A stretch of 11,000 nt of DNA from an uncultured Neomegalonema sp. (GTDB lineage Bacteria > Pseudomonadota > Alphaproteobacteria > Rhodobacterales > Rhodobacteraceae): the NCBI GenBank assembly GCA_937944035.1, contig CALDZQ010000374.1:1-11000 (forward strand), given 5' to 3'. How positions within the stretch are numbered: the stretch's first letter is position 1; every line of letters begins with the position of its first letter. The notes under the pieces were generated by a model. That model worked only from the letters and a program-made list of their open reading frames with translations. It had not been told where the DNA came from and did no database searches. Shown here piece after piece: positions 1 to 5,691 of the stretch. The position numbers and the translations under genes are program-made.

Positions 1-428
1 CTGAGGGCCGGAAGGCGGCGCAAGCGCCCGCTTTTGCGCTGTTTGACAGGCGGCATTATTTCGATCTGATCGGCAAAACCCGCGTGACCTCCGGCAACCC
101 GCGCATCTGGTCGCCGGGTATGGACTACCCTGTTTTCACGCCGAAATTCGTGCCGATGCCGGATGATATGGTCAGTGCGGAACGGCTGTGCCGCCGCTTG
201 CAGGCGTTGCAGCGGGCGCTGGATGATCTGCCGAAACAGGCGAAACGGCTGGCGCGGTGGCGGGCGAAGCGCGATCATGCGCCCGCCGAGACGCGCAAAT
301 ATCCGCCGATGCGCCCCGGTAGGCCGCCCGGTTACAGGGTGCGCCCCGTGCATGAGGTGCATCACGTTCTCAAAAACTGCCACGAACTCGCGCTCTACGC
401 CCTGCACGACCCGCCGGATACGTCGTGA
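1..428 (+). CDS. Conserved hypothetical protein, 3' part only
   Basis: An open frame runs from the left edge (first full codon at position 3) to a TGA at 426-428, giving 141 C-terminal residues; the start lies outside the window. GTG at 84 is an internal codon rather than a convincing start, because in-frame coding sequence continues upstream of it. The visible part has an aromatic/proline stretch (IWSPGMDYPVFTPKFVPMP), a basic helical segment (RRLQALQRALDDLPKQAKRL), a proline/arginine-rich linker (RPGRPPG) and a His-rich helix (VHEVHHVLKNCHELALYAL) ending in DTS. I associate this arrangement with a conserved alphaproteobacterial protein of unknown function. That is recall of a family pattern, not a search result. 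No enzyme motif, signal peptide or membrane helix is visible. The function is unknown. Confidence 0.72.
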   Translation, partial: EGRKAAQAPAFALFDRRHYFDLIGKTRVTSGNPRIWSPGMDYPVFTPKFVPMPDDMVSAERLCRRLQALQRALDDLPKQAKRLARWRAKRDHAPAETRKYPPMRPGRPPGYRVRPVHEVHHVLKNCHELALYALHDPPDTS

Positions 429-443
429 ATTGAGGTGAAGTTT

Positions 444-466
444 CACTCTGCGGATGCCGCAGGGTG
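444..466 (+). other. Stable hairpin just after the left-edge gene
   Basis: CACTCTGCGG at 444-453 pairs with CCGCAGGGTG at 457-466 around an ATG triloop, giving ten base pairs with one G-U. It starts 15 bases after the stop of the left-edge gene and 75 bases before the AEC transporter start. There is no T-run after it on either strand, so it is not a classical intrinsic terminator. It could instead protect the mRNA 3' end or act as a partial terminator. The rest of 429-541 shows no gene and no convincing promoter. Confidence 0.5.
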
Positions 467-541
467 CAGATAATCATGCGCGCCCGCCAAAACATGCGGT
501 AAGGGTTCGGGCGAACATCCCAAGCATCCGGAAAAGCGCCC

Positions 542-1474
542 ATGTTCGAGATCGCAGCAATCGTTGCCCCCGTCTTCCTCGTCGTTCTGATCGGTTTTGG
601 CGCGTCCAAAATGCGGCTGATTATGGATGCGGAGGTGGACACTATCTTGCGGTTCACCACGCATTTCGCGGTTTCGGCGCTGTTGTTCAAGGCGACGGCG
701 ACGCTTGATTTAGCCGAGGCGCTCGATCCGGCGACGCTGGCATCTTACTATCTGTCAGCATTCACGGTGTTCGCGATCGGGATTTTTCTGGCGCGAAAGC
801 TGTTCAATCAACGGCCCGGCGAAGCGGTGGCATCGGGGTTTACCGCGCTGTTTGCGAACTCGGTTTTTCTGGGGCTGCCGATTGTCGAGCGGGCCTATGG
901 GGAGGCCGGATTGGCGGTCGGGCTGGCGATTGTGGCGGTTCATGCGCCGCTGATCTATTTCGTCGGTGTGGTGACGATGGAGAGCACCGCGCGGGACGGG
1001 ACCGGCCCCGTGGCGGCGCTGCGCAAAGTGGCGCACACGCTGTCGCATAACCCGCTGCTGATCGCGGTGGCGGCAGGGATCGCGGTGAATCTGATCGGAT
1101 TCCCCGTGCCAACAGCGGCGCTTGAAGCATTGGAATTGCTGGCAAAAGCGGCGTTGCCGCTGGGCATGTTCTCGATCGGCGCGACCCTTACACGCTACAG
1201 CCTGGCGGGGGATTTGTGGATTACGAGCGTGTATGTGGGCCTCGCCCTGATACTGCGCCCGGTCCTGGTGGCAATCCTCGCCTTCGGGGTGTTCGGGATT
1301 GACGCGGTGGCGGCAAAAGTGGCGGTGATGATCGCCGCGATGCCGGGGGGGATAAATATCTACATCTTCGCGACGCTTTACAAACGCTCGCAAGCCCTTG
1401 CAGCCAATGCGCTTTTGCTCGGCACGGCCCTGTCGATTGTCAGCATCACAATCTGGTTGGCCGTGTTGGGATAA
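542..1474 (+). CDS. AEC family (auxin efflux carrier-type / MdcF-like) transporter
   Basis: The 310-residue product is almost entirely hydrophobic, with about ten predicted transmembrane helices, so it is an inner-membrane protein. It carries hallmarks of the AEC family (PF03547): an N-terminal VFLVVLIGFGASK helix, FANSVFLGLPI at 104-114 in the first half, HNPLLIA at 169-175 before the second helical half, ALPLGMFSIGATL at 204-216 and AAMPGGINIYIFATLY at 265-280. These Asn/Gly/Pro-rich broken helices are where such carriers bind their substrate. Bacterial relatives export or take up small organic acids such as malonate or malate, but the sequence does not fix the substrate. The ATG at 542 follows a weak GGAAA about 7 bases upstream and is the first start giving a complete first helix. 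The gene ends 17 bases from the oppositely oriented TPR gene, with no visible terminator between them. Confidence 0.9.
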   Translation: MFEIAAIVAPVFLVVLIGFGASKMRLIMDAEVDTILRFTTHFAVSALLFKATATLDLAEALDPATLASYYLSAFTVFAIGIFLARKLFNQRPGEAVASGFTALFANSVFLGLPIVERAYGEAGLAVGLAIVAVHAPLIYFVGVVTMESTARDGTGPVAALRKVAHTLSHNPLLIAVAAGIAVNLIGFPVPTAALEALELLAKAALPLGMFSIGATLTRYSLAGDLWITSVYVGLALILRPVLVAILAFGVFGIDAVAAKVAVMIAAMPGGINIYIFATLYKRSQALAANALLLGTALSIVSITIWLAVLG

Positions 1475-1491
1475 GGCATGTCGGGGGCCGC

Positions 1492-2439
1492 TCAGAAATC
1501 TTTCAAACTGATGTCGCGCGGCGTTTTCGACCGCTTTTCATAATGTTTGAGAATCCGCCAACGCAGTGACGGCCACGCGAAGGCGACTGCAAACAGGAGA
1601 ATTGCCAAGCCGAACACCAGCGCATTTTCCGCCAGCGCCAGCGCAACCAGCGTCACGAGAATCAGGACGATCATGCAAAAATCGAAATATCTGAAGAAAA
1701 ACCGCCCCAGCGGACCCTTTGCGGAAGCCGATGTGTCACTTGGTAATTCACAGGCTTGCGCGAACAAAAATGGCGGAAACGTCATCCACCGCACCCACCA
1801 CAGAACCGCGAACGGTTGTTTATTGGACGGATCGGCCTCAATCGCCGCCTCGGCACTGCGCCGCGCGCCCGCGAAATCCATGTTGTAAAACTGCGAAATC
1901 GACAGCAAAAACAGACGGTGAGGATCGCTGCCGTGGCGCTCCATATCAGTGCGGATCAGGGCTTCCGAGCGAAGAAAATCGCCTTTGTTCAACGCGATTT
2001 GCCGCTCCAGCGCATCGACCAGAGCCGTGTTTGCCGGGTTTTCACGCAACGCGTCGAGATAATCCTGCGCCCGGTGAATCGTCCCGAAAACGCACTCCGC
2101 CCGACCGCAGTAATAGAGATAAAGGTCGCGGTGATACGGAAAATCCGCTTTCAACCGCGCCAATTCAGGACGCACGAGCGCCGCCCTGTTCTGCCCGATA
2201 ATCGCGTTCAGACGCAGCAGGCGGAAATCAATCATATCCGGCCACCGCGCGGCGTAGCGGTCGGCCATTTCCATGACCCCGGCATGATCGCCCCGCCCGT
2301 CCGCGATCTCGACCAGCAAGATATGCGCGCGGACATTGTCGGCATTATTTTCAAGAGCTTGACGAACGATCTTTTCGGCAGCACTGAAGTTGCCGGCCGT
2401 CAAAAACGCCTGGGCGGAGTTCAGGTTGTCCGCGCTCAC
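1492..2439 (-). CDS. TPR protein with a C-terminal two-helix membrane anchor
   Basis: The 315-residue product has two parts. Residues about 1-210 are helical and TPR-like: one repeat is at the N terminus (SAQAFLTAGNFSAAEKIVRQ, then ALENNADNVRAH) and a canonical one lies at about 178-206 (FYNMDFAGARRSAEAAIEAD). After an aromatic segment (about 208-227) come two hydrophobic helices at about 252-270 and 273-290 separated by Glu-Asn, then a basic tail of about 25 residues. The likely topology is a membrane hairpin with the TPR domain and tail both in the cytosol; there is no signal peptide. The start is GTG at 2439, three bases after the TAG of the AAA+ gene, so the two are probably cotranscribed and translationally coupled. 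By inference, the protein is a membrane-bound adaptor or substrate receptor for that ATPase. The family is unnamed to me; the TPR and membrane calls are firm, the role is not. Confidence 0.85.
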   Translation of the reverse strand: MSADNLNSAQAFLTAGNFSAAEKIVRQALENNADNVRAHILLVEIADGRGDHAGVMEMADRYAARWPDMIDFRLLRLNAIIGQNRAALVRPELARLKADFPYHRDLYLYYCGRAECVFGTIHRAQDYLDALRENPANTALVDALERQIALNKGDFLRSEALIRTDMERHGSDPHRLFLLSISQFYNMDFAGARRSAEAAIEADPSNKQPFAVLWWVRWMTFPPFLFAQACELPSDTSASAKGPLGRFFFRYFDFCMIVLILVTLVALALAENALVFGLAILLFAVAFAWPSLRWRILKHYEKRSKTPRDISLKDF

Positions 2440-2442
2440 ACC

Positions 2443-3624
2443 CTAGCGCCCGTATTTCTTCAAAAACGCAGCCAAATCATCGTACAAGCCGTCTTTGTTG
2501 GCATATTCCGCGAAGTTCTGCGCCTGCCCCAGCCATTCGCCAACGCTGGAGCGCACTTCCGTAAATGCCTCGTTGAAATAGTCGTCATTCAGGGGCGAGA
2601 GATCTTCCTCGGAATTGCTGTCCTCAATCGCGTAATCGGTCGCCGTCTCGACCAGCGCCTCCAGATCAGCACCGGAGAAACCGCTGGTCCGCTTGACGAT
2701 CTTGTCAACGGCCAAACCGGGGGCGACGGGACGGTCCTCCAACAAGCCTTTGAGAATAAAGGCGCGGGCGACCTTGTCCGGCGGCGGCACGAAGATGGTC
2801 CGGTCAAAGCGCCCCGGCCTGCGAAACGCGGAATCCAGCGACCAGGGCACGTTGGTCGCGCCAAGGAACAGTATCCCCTCGTTCTCGCCGGAAAAGCCGT
2901 CCATCTCATTCAGCAGCGTCGAGACGACTGTGCTTACCGAATGGTTGCTGTCGAATTGGCGACGCTGGGCCAAGGCTTCGATTTCGTCAAAAAACAAAAC
3001 GACGGGCTTGGATTTGCGGGCATCGTCAAAAATTCCGGTGATCCGCTTCTCGGCATTACCGACATATTGGTCCAGCACATCGGCGGCGCGGATATTCTGG
3101 AAAAACGCCTGACATTCGGTCGCCAGCGCCCGCGCCATCATGGTTTTACCGCAGCCTGGCGGGCCGTACATGAGGACACCGCCACCCGCCTTGCGCTTGA
3201 ATTTCTTGAACAGGCCGCTGTCTTTGAACGGGTTGATGATCTTACGGCGCACTTGGCGTTTAACATCCTCCAGCCCGCCGATGTCATCGAAGGTGATAAC
3301 CGGACCAGCGATTTTGATCCGCTCACCATCCAGCCCCTTGTGCAGGGACACAACATTCGACGCCAAAGCGCCGGCCGATCCCGGACGCCAGAGAGCGGCC
3401 AGCTGATGAGCATCCGCATCTTCGAGCAGTCCGGCAGCCTTTTCGCGCAAATCATCCGAAGGAACGGCGTCCGCATTCAGCTGTCCGAGCGCGGCAACGA
3501 TCACCGAGCTGTCCGGCGCGTTACCCAGCATCACGAGCAGGGCATTAAATGTTGCAGGAATGCCGGGATTCGCTTTGGCAAGATCAACAAGTCCTTGCAA
3601 ATCATCAGAAATCGGAGTGGCCAT
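2443..3624 (-). CDS. Classical AAA+ ATPase (Cdc48/Vps4/SpoVK-like), no protease domain
   Basis: The 393-residue protein has one classical AAA module. After an unrecognised helical N-terminal region (1-108) comes FDDIGGLEDVK (112-122), then Walker A GPPGCGKT (154-161), an aromatic pore loop QYVGNAEK (186-193), Walker B VVLFFDEIEAL (208-218), sensor 1 GATN (255-258), arginine fingers in RPGRFD (R269, R272) and the SGFSGADLEAL helix (314-324). Every catalytic element is present, so it should form an active ring, probably a hexamer, that pulls on a protein substrate. No FtsH-type zinc protease, no N-terminal membrane helix and no C-terminal HbYX proteasome-docking motif are seen. The C-terminal segment (about 355-393, with VRSSVGEWL and LYDDLAAFL) resembles that of uncharacterised bacterial COG0464 (SpoVK-like) proteins and, loosely, Vps4/p97 tails. 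The ATG at 3624 has a GAGAG about 11 bases upstream. The substrate is unknown; the TPR membrane protein downstream is the obvious partner. Confidence 0.93.
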   Translation of the reverse strand: MATPISDDLQGLVDLAKANPGIPATFNALLVMLGNAPDSSVIVAALGQLNADAVPSDDLREKAAGLLEDADAHQLAALWRPGSAGALASNVVSLHKGLDGERIKIAGPVITFDDIGGLEDVKRQVRRKIINPFKDSGLFKKFKRKAGGGVLMYGPPGCGKTMMARALATECQAFFQNIRAADVLDQYVGNAEKRITGIFDDARKSKPVVLFFDEIEALAQRRQFDSNHSVSTVVSTLLNEMDGFSGENEGILFLGATNVPWSLDSAFRRPGRFDRTIFVPPPDKVARAFILKGLLEDRPVAPGLAVDKIVKRTSGFSGADLEALVETATDYAIEDSNSEEDLSPLNDDYFNEAFTEVRSSVGEWLGQAQNFAEYANKDGLYDDLAAFLKKYGR

Positions 3625-3660
3625 GCGGGTTTGCGCTCTCTTTGCTGCGTTTCGTGACGC

Positions 3661-3677
3661 TTACAATACCGTTGTAA
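3661..3677. promoter_or_regulatory. Perfect dyad TTACAA-N5-TTGTAA, candidate operator
   Basis: TTACAA (3661-3666) and TTGTAA (3672-3677) are exact inverted repeats around TACCG. The dyad lies 37 bases upstream of the AAA+ start, in the divergent region shared with the small exported protein gene. On the minus strand its inner arm contains TATTGT, a possible -10, with TTGCAC 20 bases further upstream (3694-3689). That spacing is long for a sigma-70 promoter, so the promoter assignment is weak. Size and symmetry fit a dimeric helix-turn-helix repressor site, but no regulator gene sits nearby. Confidence 0.4.
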
Positions 3678-3724
3678 ATCTTTAAACAGTGCAAAAATTA
3701 ACATGCCCTACCAATGCGTGGATT

Positions 3725-3753
3725 TTGTTCCCGCCGATCCGGTCACATATGCT
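3725..3753 (+). promoter_or_regulatory. Possible sigma-70 promoter for the small exported protein
   Basis: TTGTTC (3725-3730) and TATGCT (3748-3753) are separated by exactly 17 bases and point toward the gene starting at 3867. This would give a leader of about 105 nt that includes the 3773-3794 stem. Both hexamers are only partial matches to consensus, so this is a weak call. Confidence 0.3.
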
Positions 3754-3772
3754 CACGCGAATGCGCCGCGAG

Positions 3773-3794
3773 TTGAAGGGCCACGCCCTTTCAA
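3773..3794 (+). other. Leader stem-loop upstream of the small exported protein
   Basis: TTGAAGGGC (3773-3781) pairs with GCCCTTTCAA (3785-3794) around a CAC loop: nine base pairs with a single bulged T at 3791. It ends 72 bases before the ATG at 3867 and leaves the ribosome binding site free. The run CCCTTTCAATC has too few Ts to act as a clear terminator for the + strand. It may stabilise the mRNA or be a chance hairpin. The rest of 3625-3866 holds only the dyad and the weak promoter described separately; I see no RNA gene in it. Confidence 0.35.
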
Positions 3795-3866
3795 TCGGGG
3801 CTGAGCGGCGTAAATCTCTCATCATAGCAAGGGGCAAACCCGCCCCACGCACTGAAGGAGACAGAC

Positions 3867-4145
3867 ATGAAAACGACCCTTAAAGCAGCCGCTCTGGTTC
3901 TCGCAAGCTTCGCAGTTACCGCCACACCTTCTGTCGCAATGGACAATCCGGCCGGTTACGCGCAAGCGAAGATTCAGAAAATCCTCAACGAGGCCAAGAT
4001 GAAGGACACGAACGCCGTAACCTACAAAACCAAGCGCGCCACAAAGCAACAGCGGGTTATCTCGACCTCCATGCCCCTGAGCAGCGTCGAGCGCGCGCAG
4101 CGCAATCTGCGTGCAACACAGCGTATCCAAGTTTACGGCCGCTAG
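3867..4145 (+). CDS. Small basic exported protein, function unknown
   Basis: The 92-residue product begins with a textbook Sec signal peptide: positive n-region (MKTTLK), hydrophobic core (AAALVLASFAV) and a cleavage site after residue 24 (TPSVA, before MDNP). The mature chain of about 68 residues should be periplasmic or secreted. It is strongly basic (7 Lys and 7 Arg against 4 acidic residues), has no cysteine, and looks like two helical stretches joined by a Thr/Lys/Arg-rich linker. An excellent ribosome binding site, AAGGAG at 3855-3860, sits 6 bases before the ATG, and the gene has its own strong terminator, so it is monocistronic and probably well expressed. I recognise no domain. The quality of signal peptide, ribosome binding site and terminator make it a real gene despite its size. 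Confidence 0.82.
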   Translation: MKTTLKAAALVLASFAVTATPSVAMDNPAGYAQAKIQKILNEAKMKDTNAVTYKTKRATKQQRVISTSMPLSSVERAQRNLRATQRIQVYGR

Positions 4146-4197
4146 ATCAACTTGATCGCGGATAACTCTAATCGCGTTGTAAGATCAGAAGATCAGG

Positions 4198-4232
4198 AAA
4201 GCCCTCGCCGGTGCGGGCAAGGGCTTTTTTTT
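4198..4232 (+). terminator. Strong Rho-independent terminator
   Basis: AGCCCT (4200-4205) pairs with AGGGCT (4220-4225), and GCC (4207-4209) with GGC (4216-4218), separated by one C/A mismatch and closed by a 6-base loop; a run of eight Ts follows (4225-4232). It ends the small exported protein transcript. Read on the minus strand, the same stem is followed by only TTTCC, so it could also weakly terminate ugd, which ends 14 bases to the right. Confidence 0.9.
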
Positions 4233-4245
4233 CATTGTGGCAATT

Positions 4246-5556
4246 TCAGACCGATGGAAGGCCGATGCCCTCATAGGTAAAGCCAAGCCCCGCCATCATG
4301 CGCGGGTCGTAGATATTACGCAGGTCGATGATCTGCGGCGTTTTCAGTGCCGCTTTCACGCGATCCAAATCGAGTGCGCGGAACTGGTCCCATTCCGTGA
4401 TAATCACGAGTGCATCCGCACCCTCGATCGCGGAGTAAGCGTCCCGGCTGAACTCAAGACCGGTCATCATTTTACGGGCCTCGTCCATGCTCTCAGGATC
4501 ATAGGCCCGCACGGTTGCCCCTGCCCCGACCAGCGCCGGGACGATGTCTAGCGAAGGGGCGTCACGCATATCATCGGTATTGGGCTTGAACGCAAGGCCC
4601 AGCAACCCGATGGTTTTGCCCTTCACATCGCCGCCCATCGCTTTGATGATTTTTTGCGCCATCGCTTTTTTGCGCCGCGCGTTGACCTCGACCACGGATT
4701 CGACGATCTGCAAAGGCGTGCCGTAATCATTGGCCGTTTTAGTCAGGGCCAATGTGTCTTTCGGAAAGCACGAGCCGCCATAGCCCGGCCCGGCATTGAG
4801 GAACTTGCCCCCGATGCGTTTATCCAGGCCAATGCCCTTGGCCACTTGCTTGACATCCGCACCGACCGCTTCGCACAGATCGGCCATCTCGTTGATGAAG
4901 GTGATTTTCGTCGCGAGGAAGGCATTCGCGGCGTATTTGATAAGTTCGGACGTGCGGCGGGTGGTGAAGACGATCGGCGTCTCGTTCAGGAATAACGGGC
5001 GATACAATTCGCGCATCGACTCGCGCGCGCGCTCGTCATCCGTGCCGATCACGACGCGGTCGGGTCGTTTGAAATCCTCAATCGCCGCGCCTTCACGCAG
5101 GAATTCGGGGTTGGAGACGACGGCGAAATCGGCGGCGGGGTTGGCTTTACGGATGATTTCCTCAACCGCATCGCCCGTCCCTACAGGAACGGTGGATTTC
5201 GTAACAACGACGGTGAAACCGTCCATCATGCCCGCGATTTCCTCGGCGGCGGCGTATACATAGCTGAGATCCGCATGGCCGTCTCCGCGACGGGACGGTG
5301 TGCCGACGGCGATGAAAACCACGTCAGATCCCTGAATTGCGCTATGCGCATCGGTATCGAAAGACAAACGGCCCGCTTCGACATTTTTAGCGACAAGCTG
5401 ATCCAAGCCCGGCTCAAAGATCGGAATGCCACCCGCGCGCAGGGTGTCGATCTTGCTGTCATCTTTATCGATACAAGTGACCATATGGCCGAAATCCGAG
5501 AAACAAGCCCCGGAGACAAGGCCCACATAGCCCGTACCGATCATCGTGATGCGCAT
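4246..5556 (-). CDS. ugd: UDP-glucose 6-dehydrogenase
   Basis: This enzyme oxidises UDP-glucose to UDP-glucuronate with two NAD+, in the cytosol, supplying acidic sugars for exopolysaccharide, capsule or lipopolysaccharide. The 436 residues match the normal family length. Visible motifs in order: N-terminal Rossmann loop GTGYVGL (7-13), AVGTPS (83-88), TKSTVPVGT (119-127), NPEFLREG (149-156), the central helix ELIKYAANAFLATKI (204-218, with K207 and N211) and the active-site loop GYGGSCFPKDT, whose nucleophile is Cys263. The C-terminal NAD/UDP-binding domain starts around GLLGLAFKPNTDDMRDAPS. ATG at 5556 follows GGAG at 5563-5566 with 6 bases spacing. The gene stands apart from any sugar-transferase cluster in this window, although a flippase lies 4 kb away. 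Related dehydrogenases for UDP-ManNAc or GDP-mannose are less likely given the close fit to Ugd/TuaD/RkpK. Confidence 0.96.
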   Translation of the reverse strand: MRITMIGTGYVGLVSGACFSDFGHMVTCIDKDDSKIDTLRAGGIPIFEPGLDQLVAKNVEAGRLSFDTDAHSAIQGSDVVFIAVGTPSRRGDGHADLSYVYAAAEEIAGMMDGFTVVVTKSTVPVGTGDAVEEIIRKANPAADFAVVSNPEFLREGAAIEDFKRPDRVVIGTDDERARESMRELYRPLFLNETPIVFTTRRTSELIKYAANAFLATKITFINEMADLCEAVGADVKQVAKGIGLDKRIGGKFLNAGPGYGGSCFPKDTLALTKTANDYGTPLQIVESVVEVNARRKKAMAQKIIKAMGGDVKGKTIGLLGLAFKPNTDDMRDAPSLDIVPALVGAGATVRAYDPESMDEARKMMTGLEFSRDAYSAIEGADALVIITEWDQFRALDLDRVKAALKTPQIIDLRNIYDPRMMAGLGFTYEGIGLPSV

Positions 5557-5580
5557 CTTAATCTCCGCTTTGCCCCGGCA

Positions 5581-5596
5581 GCACGGTTATCCGTGC
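5581..5596 (-). promoter_or_regulatory. Hairpin in the ugd leader
   Basis: GCACGG (5581-5586) and CCGTGC (5591-5596) form a perfect 6-bp stem with a 4-base loop. Flanking GGCA (5577-5580) and TGCC (5600-5603) can extend it past a CCC bulge. It lies about 14 bases upstream of the ugd ribosome binding site. If formed in the mRNA it would sit next to, without covering, that site. No riboswitch class is recognised. Confidence 0.35.
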
Positions 5597-5611
5597 CCCT
5601 GCCTGATACCC

Positions 5612-5625
5612 TCCTAACGTTAGGA
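5612..5625. promoter_or_regulatory. 14-bp perfect palindrome upstream of ugd
   Basis: TCCTAACGTTAGGA is fully self-complementary with no spacer, which is more typical of a protein-binding site than of an RNA hairpin. It lies 56 bases upstream of the ugd start and 67 bases beyond the msrA stop. It is a candidate operator for ugd. No matching regulator is encoded in the window. Confidence 0.42.
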
Positions 5626-5643
5626 ATTGGTTTCAAGACTGTA

Positions 5644-5670
5644 CGCCGTACCGTTGACGATGGTACGGCG
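5644..5670 (-). terminator. Perfect 9-bp stem-loop between msrA and ugd
   Basis: CGCCGTACC (5644-5652) and GGTACGGCG (5662-5670) are exact inverted repeats around a 9-base loop. On the minus strand the stem begins 21 bases after the msrA stop, where a transcript end would be expected. No T-run follows it (TACAGTCTTG), so it is not a standard intrinsic terminator. It may be a Rho-associated 3' hairpin, an RNA-stability element or part of a structured ugd leader. Confidence 0.4.
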
Positions 5671-5691
5671 CAAGGATGGCGGAGCGGATTG

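Noticed and set aside
2443..2480. Possible C-terminal proteasome-docking (HbYX) motif on the AAA+ protein
   Set aside because: The chain ends in Lys-Lys-Tyr-Gly-Arg. The tyrosine is third from the end, not penultimate, and no proteasome or HslV gene is nearby.
1756..3657. Very long open frame (633 codons) on the + strand, antisense to the AAA+ and TPR genes
   Set aside because: It runs opposite two genes with clear protein motifs, its translation is Arg/Gln/His-rich with no recognisable domain, and it crosses the AAA+/TPR junction. It is a by-product of codon bias in the real genes.
3689..3883. 64-codon GTG-started open frame between the AAA+ gene and the small exported protein
   Set aside because: It has no ribosome binding site, runs over the promoter, leader hairpin and ribosome binding site of the next gene, and the product has no coherent features.
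4145..4196. GATCAA-C-TTGATC palindrome (4145-4157) and a tandem AGATCAG (4182-4196) before the terminator
   Set aside because: They are short, lie in a 3' region, and have no context for a regulatory or recombination role; probably chance or minor 3'-end structure.
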